Below, one piece after another: positions 29,871-40,669 of a stretch of DNA of 64,000 bases; the stretch's first letter is position 1; every line of letters starts with the position of its first letter. The DNA comes from Pseudomonas citronellolis (lineage in GTDB: Bacteria; Pseudomonadota; Gammaproteobacteria; Pseudomonadales; Pseudomonadaceae): positions 186,001-250,000 of the forward strand of contig NZ_FOLS01000004.1 in NCBI RefSeq assembly GCF_900112375.1. The letters run 5' to 3'. The position numbers and the translations under genes were made by a program. Under the pieces are notes generated by a model. That model saw only the letters and a list, made by a program, of their open reading frames with translations, ran no database searches and was not told where the DNA came from.

Positions 29871-30610
29871 GCCTGCACCCCCGACGGTTCCAGCAGGCGC
29901 CTGAGGAAGTCCCGGGTGCGCTGATGCTGCGGCGCCCCCAGCACCTGTTGCGGCGGCCCTTCCTCGACGATGCGGCCGCTGTGCAGGAAGCACACCTTGT
30001 CCGCCACTTCGCGGGCGAAGCCCATCTCGTGGGTGACCACGATCATGGTCATGCCCTCGTCGGCCAGGCGGCGCATCACGCCCAGTACCTCGCCGACCAG
30101 TTCGGGGTCGAGCGCCGAAGTCGGCTCGTCGAAGAGAATCGCCTTGGGCTGCATGGCCAGCGCGCGGGCAATGGCCACGCGCTGCTGCTGGCCGCCGGAG
30201 AGTTCGTCGGGGTAGGCCTCGACACGGTGCGCCAGGCCGACCTTGTCGAGCAGCGCCAGGGCCCGCTCGCGCACTTCGCGAACCGGCTCCTTCTTCACGT
30301 AGACCGGGCCTTCCATCACGTTCTCCAGCACGTTGCGGTGGGGGAACAGGTTGAAGCGCTGGAACACCATGGCCACCTGGGTGCGGATGGCATGGATGCT
30401 GCCGGCGTGCCGGTCGACCTTGGCGTCGGACACCAGCACCTCGCCGCCCTGGTAGTCCTCCAGGCCGTTGATGCAGCGCAGCAGCGTGGACTTGCCGGAA
30501 CCGGACGGGCCGATCAGGCACACCACCTCGCCGCTGTCGACGCTCAGGTCGATGCCTTCGAGCACCGCCACGTCGCCGTAGCTCTTGTGCAGGTCGCGGA
30601 TGCGGATCAT
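29867..30610 (-). CDS. Polar amino-acid ABC transporter ATP-binding protein
   Basis: 247 residues. Walker [11 protein letters not shown]-loop [13 protein letters not shown], signature [15 protein letters not shown], Walker [20 protein letters not shown] and H-loop VVTHEMGFA, the GlnQ/HisP pattern. Overlaps the permease stop by 4 bases on one side and the oxidase start on the other: tight translational coupling across the operon. Confidence 0.93.
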   Translation of the reverse strand: MIRIRDLHKSYGDVAVLEGIDLSVDSGEVVCLIGPSGSGKSTLLRCINGLEDYQGGEVLVSDAKVDRHAGSIHAIRTQVAMVFQRFNLFPHRNVLENVMEGPVYVKKEPVREVRERALALLDKVGLAHRVEAYPDELSGGQQQRVAIARALAMQPKAILFDEPTSALDPELVGEVLGVMRRLADEGMTMIVVTHEMGFAREVADKVCFLHSGRIVEEGPPQQVLGAPQHQRTRDFLRRLLEPSGVQA

Positions 30611-31263
30611 CGCTTGCTCCTCCGGCCGATACGCGCCTCGAGGCGGCGCAGGGCGAACGACAGCGGCAGGCTCATGGCCAGGTAGAGCAGCGCCACCAGG
30701 GTGTAGACGGTCATGTTCTCGAAGGTCGAGGAGGCGATCAGCTGGCCGGCGCGGGTCATCTCCGCGACCGTGATGGTGGAGACCAGCGAGGAGTCCTTGA
30801 GCATCATCACCAGGGTGTTGCCGTAGGGCGGCAGGGCGATGCGGAAGGCCTGCGGCAGCACCACCCGGCGCATCACCATGGCGCCGCGCATGCCGAGGGA
30901 CTCGGCAGCCTCGATCTGCCCCTGATGGATGGCCTGGATGCCGGCGCGGAAGTTCTCCGCCTGGTACGCCGAGTAGGCGATGCCCAGGCCGATCACCCCG
31001 GCCTGGAAGGCGCTGAGCTGGACACCGAAATCCGGCAGGACGAAATAGATGTAGAACAGCTGGACGATGATCGGCAGGCCGCGGATGACGTTGACGACGG
31101 TGGTGCCGGCCAGCGCCAGGGCGCGGTAGCGGGAGACCATCATCAGCGCCAGGGCCAGGCCGATCAGCGAACTGAGCAGGAAGGACGCCGCCGTGACCTG
31201 CAGGGTGATCACCGCCCCCTTGAGCAGGATGGGCAGGAAATCCATGGCGTTCTGAAGAAACAT
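30607..31263 (-). CDS. Polar amino-acid ABC transporter permease
   Basis: 218 residues, about five membrane helices. HisMQ-type signature with the EAA loop [40 protein letters not shown] 31263 ([23 protein letters not shown]) chosen over an upstream non-ATG start. A single permease suggests a homodimer. Follows the binding-protein gene after 55 bases. Confidence 0.92.
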   Translation of the reverse strand: MFLQNAMDFLPILLKGAVITLQVTAASFLLSSLIGLALALMMVSRYRALALAGTTVVNVIRGLPIIVQLFYIYFVLPDFGVQLSAFQAGVIGLGIAYSAYQAENFRAGIQAIHQGQIEAAESLGMRGAMVMRRVVLPQAFRIALPPYGNTLVMMLKDSSLVSTITVAEMTRAGQLIASSTFENMTVYTLVALLYLAMSLPLSFALRRLEARIGRRSKR

Positions 31264-31318
31264 GGCGATTACCTGGTAGAGCGCGAAGGCGCCGCCCACG
31301 GGCGCGGGCGGCGACGGA

Positions 31319-32071
31319 TCAGTCGAGGTTCCACTTGGCGCGGATGCGCTGCAGGGTGCCGTCGGCGCGGATGCTGGCGATGCCCCGGTTGACGCGCTGC
31401 AGCAGCGCCGGGTCGTCCTTGCGCAGCACCAGGCTGACGTCGCCGTGGATCACCGGCTGGTAGTCGCGGACCAGGCGCACCTTGGACTGGCCGCCCTTGG
31501 CCAGTTGGTAGGCCAGCACCGGCTGGTCGGCGAAGGCCGCCTTGATGCGGCCCAGGGCCAGGTCGCGGAGCAGGTCGTTGATGGAGTCGTAGCCGCGCAC
31601 TTCCTTGAAGATGCCGCGCTTGTTCAGCTCGTCGAGGAACACGGTGCCGACCTGGGCGCCGACCACCTCGCCCTTGAAGTCGTCCATGCGGGTATAGGCG
31701 CCGCTGTCGTCGGCGCGCACCACCAGGCCCTCGCCATAGGAGAACACCGGGTCGGAGAACTGCACGACCTTTTCCCGCGGCGGCGTCTTGAGCATGGCCG
31801 CGGAGATCAGGTCGATCTTCCCGGAGGTCAGCGAGGGGATCAGCGCGGCGAAGTTGGTCTGCTGGATCTGCGTGTCGAAGCCGGCGGCCTTGCCCACCGC
31901 TTCCACGGTGTCGACCATCATCCCCTGGATGCTCTGGCTCTGGATGTCGAGGAAGGTGAAGGGGACGCCGGTGGAGGTGGCGCCGACCTTGAGGGTCTCG
32001 GCCGCGGCGGGGCCGGCGAACAGCGCCGAGGCGGCGCAGGCGAGAACGAAGGCACGGATGCTCTGATGCAT
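31319..32071 (-). CDS. Amino-acid ABC transporter periplasmic binding protein
   Basis: 250 residues. Signal peptide MHQSIRAFVLACAASALFAGPAAAE, then a type-II periplasmic binding fold: TLKVGATSTGVPFTFLDIQSQSIQGMMVDTVEAVGKAAGF, TSGKIDLISAAMLKTPPR, GAQVGTVFLDELNKRGIF. First gene of the ABC-oxidase operon, divergent from the IclR regulator. Ligand not inferable beyond amino-acid-like. Confidence 0.92.
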   Translation of the reverse strand: MHQSIRAFVLACAASALFAGPAAAETLKVGATSTGVPFTFLDIQSQSIQGMMVDTVEAVGKAAGFDTQIQQTNFAALIPSLTSGKIDLISAAMLKTPPREKVVQFSDPVFSYGEGLVVRADDSGAYTRMDDFKGEVVGAQVGTVFLDELNKRGIFKEVRGYDSINDLLRDLALGRIKAAFADQPVLAYQLAKGGQSKVRLVRDYQPVIHGDVSLVLRKDDPALLQRVNRGIASIRADGTLQRIRAKWNLD

Positions 32072-32148
32072 GGTGGGTCTCCCAGTGGACGCTCATTGTT
32101 GTGGTTGTGCGTGTGGGTACCTCTGGATCGGCAGGAGGCGATTCGGAC

Positions 32149-32203
32149 GATATATTCAATTTACAAAAATCGCAAAGAGATTTATAAGTATCGAATATCG
32201 ATA
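32149..32203. promoter_or_regulatory. Divergent control region of the ABC operon and iclR-type gene
   Basis: An AT-rich patch in otherwise GC-rich DNA. A perfect 15-bp palindrome TATCGA-ATA-TCGATA (32189-32203) ends one base before the ribosome site of the regulator gene, so its product probably binds here. A weak minus-strand promoter (TTGCGA complement at 32170-32175, TATATC complement at 32149-32154, spacing only 15) could drive the ABC operon. Confidence 0.5.
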
Positions 32204-32218
32204 TGGAGAAGACAAAAA

Positions 32219-32992
32219 ATGTCTGAAGGGAGCCTGCTGTTCAATCAGTCGCTGGAGAAGGGCCTGGCGGTGCTGCGCGCCTTCGATGCGCGCCGGCGCA
32301 CCATGAGCCTGGCGGAAGTGGCCGAGGCAGCGGGAATCAACAAGAGTTCGGCGCAGCGCATGGTGCACACCCTCGAAGCGCTGGGCTACCTGCGCAAGCA
32401 TGAGCAGACGCGGCGTTTCCAGCTGACGCCGAAGGTCATGGAGATCGGCTACAACTACCTGGCCGCGGACACCCTGGTGGACGTGGCCAACCCCTTCCTG
32501 GCCGAGCTGTCGCAGATCACCGGGGAAACCACCAACCTCACCGAGCCCGACGGCCTGGACATGGTCTACGTGGCGCGCTTCGTGGCGCCCAAGTTCATCC
32601 CCATCCACATGCCCATCGGCAGCCGCATCCCGATGTACTGCACCGGTTGCGGCCGCGCCTACCTCAGCGGCCTGGACGACGAGGAGGCCGCGGAAATGCT
32701 ACGACGCAGCGAGCCGCAGCGCCTGACGCAGAACACCCTGACCGACGTCGAGGCGATCCTCGAGACCGTGCGCACGGCGCGCAGCAAGGGCTATGCGGTG
32801 AATGCGGAAGAGATGTTCCTGGGCGACATGAGCATCGCCGCGCCCATCCTCGACAGCCGCGGCCAACCGGTGGCCGCCGTCCACGTGGTGGCGCCGACCA
32901 GCCGCTGGAGCCGGGAAGATGCCGAGCGCAAGCTGGCGCCGGCGGTGATCGAGTGCGCGCGGGCGATCCGCACGTCGATCCGAGCGCTCTGA
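32219..32992 (+). CDS. IclR-family transcriptional regulator
   Basis: 257 residues. N-terminal winged helix (SLEKGLAVLRAFDARRRTMSLAEVAEAAGINKSSAQRMVHTLEALGYLRKH) and a GAF-like effector domain ending in the conserved GDMSIAAPILDSRGQPVAAVHVVAP. ATG 32219 has GGAG ten bases upstream. Divergent from the ABC-oxidase operon, which it most likely controls; effector unknown. Confidence 0.9.
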   Translation: MSEGSLLFNQSLEKGLAVLRAFDARRRTMSLAEVAEAAGINKSSAQRMVHTLEALGYLRKHEQTRRFQLTPKVMEIGYNYLAADTLVDVANPFLAELSQITGETTNLTEPDGLDMVYVARFVAPKFIPIHMPIGSRIPMYCTGCGRAYLSGLDDEEAAEMLRRSEPQRLTQNTLTDVEAILETVRTARSKGYAVNAEEMFLGDMSIAAPILDSRGQPVAAVHVVAPTSRWSREDAERKLAPAVIECARAIRTSIRAL

Positions 32993-33002
32993 GGCAGGTG
33001 CC

Positions 33003-33890
33003 TCAGGACGTCTCTTCCGGGCGCGGTTCCTCGTGGCTCTTCACCACCTTGGGCGACAGGCGCAGGCTGCGCAGGCTACGCTTGACGCTCTTGAGGTGGT
33101 TGACCAGGTCCGGGCCGCGGGCCATGGCCACGCCCATGGCCAGCACGTCGATCACCACCAGATGGGCGATGCGCGAGGTCAGCGGGGTGTAGATGTCGGT
33201 GTCTTCGTGGACGTCCACCGCCAGGTTCACCGTGGCCAGGTCGGCCAGCGGGGTCTGGCTGGGGCACAGGGTGATGAGGGTGGCGCCGGCCTCGCGGACC
33301 AGGTTGGCGGTCACCAGCAGGTCCTTGGAGCGGCCGGACTGCGAGATGCAGATGGCCACGTCGCTGGGCTTCAGGGTCACCGCCGACATCGCCTGCATGT
33401 GCGGGTCGGAATAGGCCGCGGCCGACAGCAGTAGGCGGAAGAACTTGTGCTGGGCGTCGGCGGCCACCGCGCCGGAGGCGCCGAAGCCGTAGAACTCCAC
33501 GCGCTGGGCGTGGGCGATGGCGGCGATGGCGCGCTCCAGGGCGTGGGTGTCGAGCTTCTCGCGCACTTCCATCAGCGAATGCAGGGTGGTGTCGAAGATC
33601 TTCAGGCTGAAGTCGGTGACCGAGTCGCTTTCGCTGATCGCGAACTGGCCGAAGCTGGCGCCGGCGGCCAGGCTCTGCGCCAGCTTCAGCTTGAGGTCCT
33701 GGAAGCCGGTGCAGCCGATGGCGCGGCAGAAGCGCACGATGGTCGGCTCGCTGACGCCTACCCCGTGGGCGAGGTCGGCCATGGAGCTGTGCATGACCGA
33801 GGCGGGGTCCTGCATCACGTGATCGGCGACCTTGAGTTCCGACTTGCGAAGCAGATGACGCGACTGGGCAATGTGCTGCAACAGGTTCAC
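33003..33890 (-). CDS. RpiR-family (HexR-like) regulator beside zwf
   Basis: 295 residues. N-terminal RpiR HTH (LRKSELKVADHVMQDPASVMHSSMADLAHGVGVSEPTIVRFCRAIGCTGFQDLKLKLAQSL) and SIS sugar-phosphate domain (RVEFYGFGASGAVAADAQHKFFRL..SQSGRSKDLLVTANLVREAGATLITLCPS). Divergent from a glucose-6-phosphate dehydrogenase gene; corresponds in position to PAO1 PA5438, distinct from the classic hexR next to zwf-edd. Probably a KDPG-type ligand sensor, by analogy. Converges on the IclR gene with only 10 bases between stops. Confidence 0.88.
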   Translation of the reverse strand: MNLLQHIAQSRHLLRKSELKVADHVMQDPASVMHSSMADLAHGVGVSEPTIVRFCRAIGCTGFQDLKLKLAQSLAAGASFGQFAISESDSVTDFSLKIFDTTLHSLMEVREKLDTHALERAIAAIAHAQRVEFYGFGASGAVAADAQHKFFRLLLSAAAYSDPHMQAMSAVTLKPSDVAICISQSGRSKDLLVTANLVREAGATLITLCPSQTPLADLATVNLAVDVHEDTDIYTPLTSRIAHLVVIDVLAMGVAMARGPDLVNHLKSVKRSLRSLRLSPKVVKSHEEPRPEETS

Positions 33891-33934
33891 TGGGCTGGAC
33901 TCGGCTATGATCGGCGGATGGGATGTAGTCGGCC

Positions 33935-33949
33935 TGTAGTTATACTACA
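33935..33949. promoter_or_regulatory. HexR-type operator between the RpiR regulator and zwf
   Basis: TGTAGT-TAT-ACTACA, a perfect 15-bp inverted repeat matching the TGTAGT-N3-ACTACA style of HexR sites. It overlaps TATACT (33941-33946) on the plus strand and TATAAC on the minus strand, so one bound dimer could block both divergent promoters. Confidence 0.7.
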
Positions 33950-33994
33950 AGTCAGGTGGTCACGCCCAGGCAATAAGTGGTGGAGCAGTACCCG

Positions 33995-35467
<1,473 letters not shown>

Positions 35468-35487
35468 GGTAGTGGGTCCGCTTTTCG

Positions 35488-35788
35488 TAGGAGCGAGCTT
35501 GCTCGCGAACGGGGCTTCGCCGGCAATTTCGGTGCTTGACCTGGAGAGCGCCCTCTCCCTAACCCTCTCCCTGAAGGGAGAGGGGACCGTTGGGCAGAAC
35601 TGGATACTCTGGAGTTAGCCGGCAGCACCGAAGGTTTCCGGCTGAAACCATTCCTCCTCTCGGCACGGACTAGCCCCCTCTCCCTTCAGGGAGAGGGCTG
35701 GGGAGAGGGAGCGGAGTCAATCCAAAGCTCCGCTGCAACCGGGAAACTCCATTCGCGAGCAAGAACTAGGCGTCCCCCTCGCTCCTAC
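35488..35788. repeat. Composite palindromic element, copy B (left of trhP)
   Basis: 301 bp. Order: REP end (GTAGGAGCGAGCTTGCTCGC), linker, CTCTCCCT..AGGGAGAG stem-loop (35551-35585), a 90-bp centre, second stem-loop (35678-35709), linker, and an interrupted REP end. It is an inverted copy of 37236-37523, and its core also matches 2994-3151. The right REP end carries a 16-base interruption (AACTAGGCGTCCCCCT) between GCGAGCAAG and CGCTCCTAC. The whole spacer 35468-35880 holds no gene; the remainder before trhP contains a DnaA box at 35858. Confidence 0.85.
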
Positions 35789-35880
35789 GAAAAGCCCACC
35801 AGCAACATTGACCCCGCTCAGGGCACCAAACCCCCGCCCCCGCTAGAGTGCAGCGTTTTATCCACAACCGTCCCCACACC

Positions 35881-37239
35881 ATGCTCCAAGCCCCCGAACT
35901 GCTCTCCCCCGCCGGCTCGCTGAAAGCCATGCGCCACGCCTTCGCCTACGGCGCCGATGCCGTCTATGCCGGGCAACCGCGCTACAGCCTGCGGGTGCGC
36001 AACAACGAATTCGATCTGGCCAACCTGGCCATCGGCATCGCCGAGGCCCATGCCCTGGGCAAGCGTTTCTACCTGGTGGTGAACATCGCCCCGCACAACG
36101 CCAAATTGAAAACCTTCCTGGCCGACCTGGAACCGGTGCTGGCCCTGGGGCCGGATGCGCTGATCATGTCCGACCCGGGGATGATCATGCTGGTGCGCCA
36201 GCATTTCCCTACGGCGAACATCCACCTCTCGGTGCAAGCCAACGCGGTGAACTGGGCCAGCGTGGCCTTCTGGCGCGACCAGGGGCTGTCGCGGGTGATC
36301 CTGTCCCGCGAGCTGTCGTTGGAGGAGATCGGCGAAATCCGCGAGAAGGTCCCGGACATGGAGCTGGAGGTGTTCGTCCACGGCGCCCTGTGCATGGCCT
36401 ACTCCGGGCGCTGCCTGCTGTCGGGTTACATCAACCGCCGCGACCCCAACCAGGGCACCTGCACCAACGCCTGCCGCTGGCAGTACCAGGCGCACCCGGC
36501 CCGGGAGGACGAGCTGGGCCAACTGGTGCGCGAACCCACCCTCGGCGAAGGCGCGCCCACCGACGCGGTGTTCCTGCTGGAGGAAGGCAACCGCCCCGGC
36601 GAATTGATGGAGGCCCACGAGGACGAGCACGGCACCTACATCATGAATTCCAAGGACCTGCGCGCCATCCAGCACGTGCAGCGCCTGGCCGAGATGGGCG
36701 TGCACTCGCTGAAGATCGAGGGCCGCACCAAGTCGCACTACTACGTGGCGCGCACCGCCCAGGCCTACCGCAAGGCGATCGACGACGCCGTGGCCGGCCG
36801 GCCCTTCGACCGTGGCTTGATGGACGAGCTGGAGTCCCTGGCCCACCGTGGCTACACCGAGGGTTTCCTGCGCCGCCATGTGCATGACGAGTATCAGAAT
36901 TACCAGTACGGCAGCTCGCGGGCAGAGCGCCAGCAGTTTGTCGGGGAGTTCACTGGCGCCCGCCGTGGCGAGCTCGCCGAGGTAAGGGTGAAGAACCGCT
37001 TCGCGGTGGGTGACAGCCTCGAACTCATGACTCCGGGTGGGAACCGTACGCTGTGGCTGGAGCACCTGGAGAATGTTCGTGGTGAAGCCATCGAGGTGGC
37101 GCCGGGTGATGGGCACGTCGTGTATCTGCCGGTGCCGGCGGGGGTGGGGCTGGATCATGGGTTGCTGATGCGGGATCTGGTGGAGCAGCCGGCTAAGGCG
37201 GGGTGTGGGGGGAGTTGTGGTTGCGGAGGCTCTTCGTAG
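35881..37239 (+). CDS. trhP: U32-family tRNA hydroxylation protein TrhP (YegQ)
   Basis: 452 residues. Peptidase-U32-type fold: MLQAPELLSPAGSLKAMRHAFAYGADAVYAG, FVHGALCMAYSGRCLLSGYINRRDPNQGTCTNACRW with the four conserved Cys that bind an iron-sulfur cluster in this family, and MGVHSLKIEGRTKSHYYVART. In E. coli, TrhP makes 5-hydroxyuridine at tRNA position 34. PAO1 equivalent PA5440. The C-terminus is Cys/Gly-rich (CGGSCGCGGSS) and its TAG stop is formed by the GTAG of a REP element, so the natural end may have been altered. Composite repeats in inverted orientation flank the gene. Confidence 0.88.
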   Translation: MLQAPELLSPAGSLKAMRHAFAYGADAVYAGQPRYSLRVRNNEFDLANLAIGIAEAHALGKRFYLVVNIAPHNAKLKTFLADLEPVLALGPDALIMSDPGMIMLVRQHFPTANIHLSVQANAVNWASVAFWRDQGLSRVILSRELSLEEIGEIREKVPDMELEVFVHGALCMAYSGRCLLSGYINRRDPNQGTCTNACRWQYQAHPAREDELGQLVREPTLGEGAPTDAVFLLEEGNRPGELMEAHEDEHGTYIMNSKDLRAIQHVQRLAEMGVHSLKIEGRTKSHYYVARTAQAYRKAIDDAVAGRPFDRGLMDELESLAHRGYTEGFLRRHVHDEYQNYQYGSSRAERQQFVGEFTGARRGELAEVRVKNRFAVGDSLELMTPGGNRTLWLEHLENVRGEAIEVAPGDGHVVYLPVPAGVGLDHGLLMRDLVEQPAKAGCGGSCGCGGSS

Positions 37240-37523
37240 GAGCGAGCTTGCTCGCGAACGGAGTTTCCCGGTTGCAACGGAGCCTTGGATTGACTCCGCT
37301 CCCTCTCCCCAGCCCTCTCCCTGAAGGGAGAGGGGGCTAGTCCGTGCCGAGAGAAGTGATGGTTTCAGTCGGAAACCTTCGGTGTTGCCGGCTGACTCAG
37401 GAATACCCAAGCACGCCGAACGGTCCCCTCTCCCTTCAGGGAGAGGGTTAGGGAGAGGGCGCTCTTCAGGTCAAGCGCCGAGATTGCCGGCGAAGCCCCG
37501 TTCGCGAGCAAGCTCGCTCCTAC
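37236..37523. repeat. Composite palindromic element, copy C (right of trhP)
   Basis: 288 bp inverted copy of 35488-35788 with complete REP ends on both sides. It overlaps the last bases of trhP: the stop TAG is bases 2-4 of the element's GTAG. It fills the gap to the convergent DUF3142 gene, so 37240-37544 holds no gene. Confidence 0.88.
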
Positions 37524-37544
37524 AAAATCCCCCCGACCACCAAC

Positions 37545-38264
37545 TCACGGATTCTGCAAAAACACCACATACCCCCGGAACCACGGACTGCGCTCCAGAT
37601 ACTCCGGCGCCTGCCACTGCCCATACTGCGCCAGGCCGATGCGGAACGGCAGCTGCAGGCGCGCCACCCTGGGCAGGTAGCGCTGGTAGTCGGGAATCGT
37701 CCGCCGCCCCTGGTAGGTCTGCACCACCACCTCGTCCACCACGTCCTTGAGTTCATTGATGGTCGCCGGCTCCGCGTTGCTGCTCCAGTCCAGCAGGCCG
37801 GTGATGCTCAGGCGGTATTCGATCGGCAGGCGCCGGCGGAAGTCGCGCAGGAAGGCCACGTATTCGTGGAGGTAGCGGGTGCGGGCATCGAAGTCGATCT
37901 GCACGCCCAGCAGCGGGTTGCCGGCGCGCTGCCAGCGGCGCAGCTGGGCCAGCAGAGTGGCGTAGCTGTCCTCGCTCCAGCGCAGGCTGTGGGCGCGGTA
38001 GACCAGCCACACCTGGCCCGTGCGCAGGCGCGGCATGGCGATGCCCTGGGCGTGCAGGCGCGCCGGTTGTTCGGGGGCGCCGCGCGGGGCGCTGACCTGG
38101 CCCTGCAGCACGTACAACGTGCGCGCCTGGCGCAGCACCGGCTGGGCCTGCACGCCGCCCCACAGCCAGAAGGCGTCGTAGTCGGCGGCATCCACCACCC
38201 CGGCGCGGGCCGTGGCGCTCCACAGCAGCAGGCCCAGCGCCAGACTCTTCGCGGCCAGGCCCAT
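37545..38264 (-). CDS. DUF3142 domain protein
   Basis: 239 residues. Signal peptide [22 protein letters not shown], then [63 protein letters not shown] and [23 protein letters not shown], which resembles a glycosidase-like TIM barrel (QIDFD strand) in the DUF3142 family. Function unknown. Starts 7 bases after the stop of the large upstream gene on the same strand, so the two exported proteins form an operon. Confidence 0.75.
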   Translation of the reverse strand: MGLAAKSLALGLLLWSATARAGVVDAADYDAFWLWGGVQAQPVLRQARTLYVLQGQVSAPRGAPEQPARLHAQGIAMPRLRTGQVWLVYRAHSLRWSEDSYATLLAQLRRWQRAGNPLLGVQIDFDARTRYLHEYVAFLRDFRRRLPIEYRLSITGLLDWSSNAEPATINELKDVVDEVVVQTYQGRRTIPDYQRYLPRVARLQLPFRIGLAQYGQWQAPEYLERSPWFRGYVVFLQNP

Positions 38265-38271
38265 GGCCGCG

Positions 38272-40461
38272 CTACCAGTAGTACTTCAGCGATTTCGACC
38301 AGGGCGTGTCGGCGTACTGCGTCTTCAGGGTGCGGAACCAGCGCTTGCGCTGCGCCGGGGCGATGTCCTGCTTGCCGCAGCCGTTGTAGCCGCTGGGCGC
38401 GTAGCAGTTGATCGCGCGGTAGAGCGCGTAGGCCTTGTCGTCGCTGCCGGCCTGGTCGTCGGCGATCACCTTCAGGTAGCCGTCCAGGCGCGAGTAGGGC
38501 TCGCCTTCGAACAGCGACGGGCTGCCGCCCAGTTCGCGCACGCCGGGCTGGTTGTCCAGCGGGAAGCTGTCGAGGTTGTTGCGCAGGATGAACTCGCCGA
38601 AGCAGTTCAGCGCCTGCGGCGGCTGCGGTTCCTGCTGCAGGGCCAGGGCGAGGTCGCGGATGGCCGGGCAGTCGTAGCCGGAGCTGCCCTTGCCGCCCGG
38701 CCACTGGAACAGGCTCAGTGGCTGCCCGCCGCCGTAGACGAAGCCGAGGCTGGCGCTCAGCGGCTTGGTCGAGGGCTCGGCCGGCAGCAGCGCGAGGTCG
38801 TTGACGAAGTTGCCGTAGCGGCCGTGCAGCAGGTCCTTGTACAGCAGGGTGAAGAGCGCGGTGTCGCGCTCCTCGGCCGGCGCCGTCTCGGACTTCACCT
38901 GCTGGCGCAGCAGCTCGGGGCCGGCGATGTGGCGCAGCAGCAGTTCGCGGATCGCCGGGGTCCGCACCGGCGAACTCTCCGCATAGACCTTCACCAGGCG
39001 GTCGCTGCGTTCGTAGTTGAAGGCCAGCGCCAGTTCCAGCTGCTCGCGCTGCAGCGGCTGGCGGGCCAGCGGCAGCAGTTGCAGCCAGAGCTTCTCCGCG
39101 CCCAGCCAGTCGTTGCCGGCCTCCAGGGCGAAGCCGCGCAGGGTCTGCTGGCTGAAGGCGAGGTAGTCGAGCTTCTGCGGCAGAGTCTTCGGCAGCTGTT
39201 CGGCCGCCTTGCCCGGCTGTTCCTCGACGTACAGCTGCCAGGCCGCCAGCAGGTAATCGTGCAGCCCCGGCAGGTCGGCGAACAGCGGCTTCTGCGCCTG
39301 CAACCCGGGCAGGTCGAGGGCGCGGCCCTCGCCGGGCTCGTGGTGGCGCATCTGCATCAGGTCGAGCACCGCCAGCAGGCGCGGGTCCTTGACCTCGGCC
39401 GGGTGCGCGCTGACCAGCAGCTTGTTGTCCACCTCGGCGATCAGCTGGGCCTGGTCGGCGTTGCCCTGGGCGGTTTCCGGCTGGGCGAACAGCCAGGCGT
39501 ATTCCCCGGCCAGGCGCCCGGGGTCGTTCATCAGCCAGTACACGCGGCGCATCAGGCCCTTGGCCGAGGTGGCGTAGCGGCCCTGTGGATAAGCCTGCAG
39601 GTAGGCCTTGAAGTCGCTTTCGGCGACCTTCAGCGCGGCCTGGTCGACCTTGCGCAGGTCGGGGTAGCCCATGTCGTCGAAGGCATTCTGCTGCGCCTGG
39701 TTGAGCTGGCTGCGGCCGAGCATGTAGCGCGCCGTCTCGCGCAGCCAGGGCAGCCGGCTGTCGTGCAGGGCCTGGAAGCTCTTGCGCGCGGCCTGGAAGT
39801 GGCCGCTATAGAAAGCGGCGATGCCCTGCAGGTAGCCGGCGAAATCGCGCCCGCCGGGGGAATCCACGTCGCCGGGCAGCAGGCCGGCGAGTTGCGCCTC
39901 GTCCCACTGGCAAGCCTGCAGCAGGGCCAGGCGCGCCCGCGCCAGGCTCTGCCGCTCGGCGGGCGGCAGGTCGGCGGCCAGCAGCTGGGCGAGGAAGTCC
40001 TGGGCGGTGGCCGGGTTGTTGCTGCGGCAGCGGCTGCCCTCGCCGCTGGCGAAGCGCTCGCCTTCGGCCGGCACCGCATCCGCCGGCAGGCCGATGCGCA
40101 CCGCCAGCTCCGCCAGGGGCGCCGCCGGCTTGGCAGCGGCGGCCGCTGTGGGCTCCACGCTCAGGGGCTCGTCGAACAGGCGCGTCAGCGGGAAGGGCAC
40201 CAGGCCGTAGCCCAGTTGCTGCTCGTCATCGGACAGCGCCTTGACCGGCAGGCTGGCGCGGCCGGTATCGGCCAGCAGCAGCTGCAGGTTGACCCGGCTG
40301 TCGTTGCCGGGGCTCAGGAACGGCAGGCTGTTGCACACGTCCAGGGTGTCGCGCTTGAGGTTCCAGCTCGGGTAGCAGGAGTCGTCGCTGCTGGCGTAGG
40401 CCTGCTGCGCGGCAAGCACGCCGAAGGTGAGGGCCAGGAGGGGGAGTCCACGCGGGCGCAT
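38272..40461 (-). CDS. Large exported protein of unknown function (PA5441-like)
   Basis: 729 residues. Signal peptide [23 protein letters not shown], mature start [36 protein letters not shown]. The body is helical and repeat-like ([31 protein letters not shown]), suggesting TPR-type solenoid structure; several Cys pairs suggest disulfides in the periplasm. Not recognised beyond similarity in position and start to PAO1 PA5441. I chose ATG 40461 at the signal peptide; the reading frame is open 31 codons further upstream. Codons GCT TAT CCA CAG at 39583-39594 encode a DnaA box. Confidence 0.75.
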   Translation of the reverse strand: MRPRGLPLLALTFGVLAAQQAYASSDDSCYPSWNLKRDTLDVCNSLPFLSPGNDSRVNLQLLLADTGRASLPVKALSDDEQQLGYGLVPFPLTRLFDEPLSVEPTAAAAAKPAAPLAELAVRIGLPADAVPAEGERFASGEGSRCRSNNPATAQDFLAQLLAADLPPAERQSLARARLALLQACQWDEAQLAGLLPGDVDSPGGRDFAGYLQGIAAFYSGHFQAARKSFQALHDSRLPWLRETARYMLGRSQLNQAQQNAFDDMGYPDLRKVDQAALKVAESDFKAYLQAYPQGRYATSAKGLMRRVYWLMNDPGRLAGEYAWLFAQPETAQGNADQAQLIAEVDNKLLVSAHPAEVKDPRLLAVLDLMQMRHHEPGEGRALDLPGLQAQKPLFADLPGLHDYLLAAWQLYVEEQPGKAAEQLPKTLPQKLDYLAFSQQTLRGFALEAGNDWLGAEKLWLQLLPLARQPLQREQLELALAFNYERSDRLVKVYAESSPVRTPAIRELLLRHIAGPELLRQQVKSETAPAEERDTALFTLLYKDLLHGRYGNFVNDLALLPAEPSTKPLSASLGFVYGGGQPLSLFQWPGGKGSSGYDCPAIRDLALALQQEPQPPQALNCFGEFILRNNLDSFPLDNQPGVRELGGSPSLFEGEPYSRLDGYLKVIADDQAGSDDKAYALYRAINCYAPSGYNGCGKQDIAPAQRKRWFRTLKTQYADTPWSKSLKYYW

Positions 40462-40483
40462 GCAAGGTCCTTGTCCGTTGGAG

Positions 40484-40501
40484 CCCGCGCCTTGGCGCGG
40501 G
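40484..40501. other. Short perfect hairpin before the PA5441-like gene
   Basis: CCCGCGCC-TT-GGCGCGGG, an 8-bp stem with a 2-base loop, 23 bases upstream of the start codon of the large exported-protein gene and about 200 bases upstream of nirK. It could affect leader structure of the former; no T tract. Confidence 0.4.
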
Positions 40502-40660
40502 GGATTCGCTCTTTGGGCTGGAATCTTACCTCGGCGCACAGGCACTTGCCGCATTCACACAGGCGCCATAGGAAAAACCTGACGGCGCGCTGCGGCAGAT
40601 TGTCCAGCTGCGCCGCTATTTGCTGCGGCGCAAAGAAGGTTTTCGCCCAAGGGAGTTCCC

Positions 40661-40669
40661 TGTGGATAA
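40661..40669 (-). promoter_or_regulatory. Perfect DnaA box in the nirK leader
   Basis: TGTGGATAA lies 30 bases upstream of the nirK ATG. It could be bound by DnaA or be coincidental; no canonical Anr/Dnr box lies between 40462 and 40698. The nearest approach is the degenerate TTG-CTGCGGCG-CAA at 40620-40633. Confidence 0.45.
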
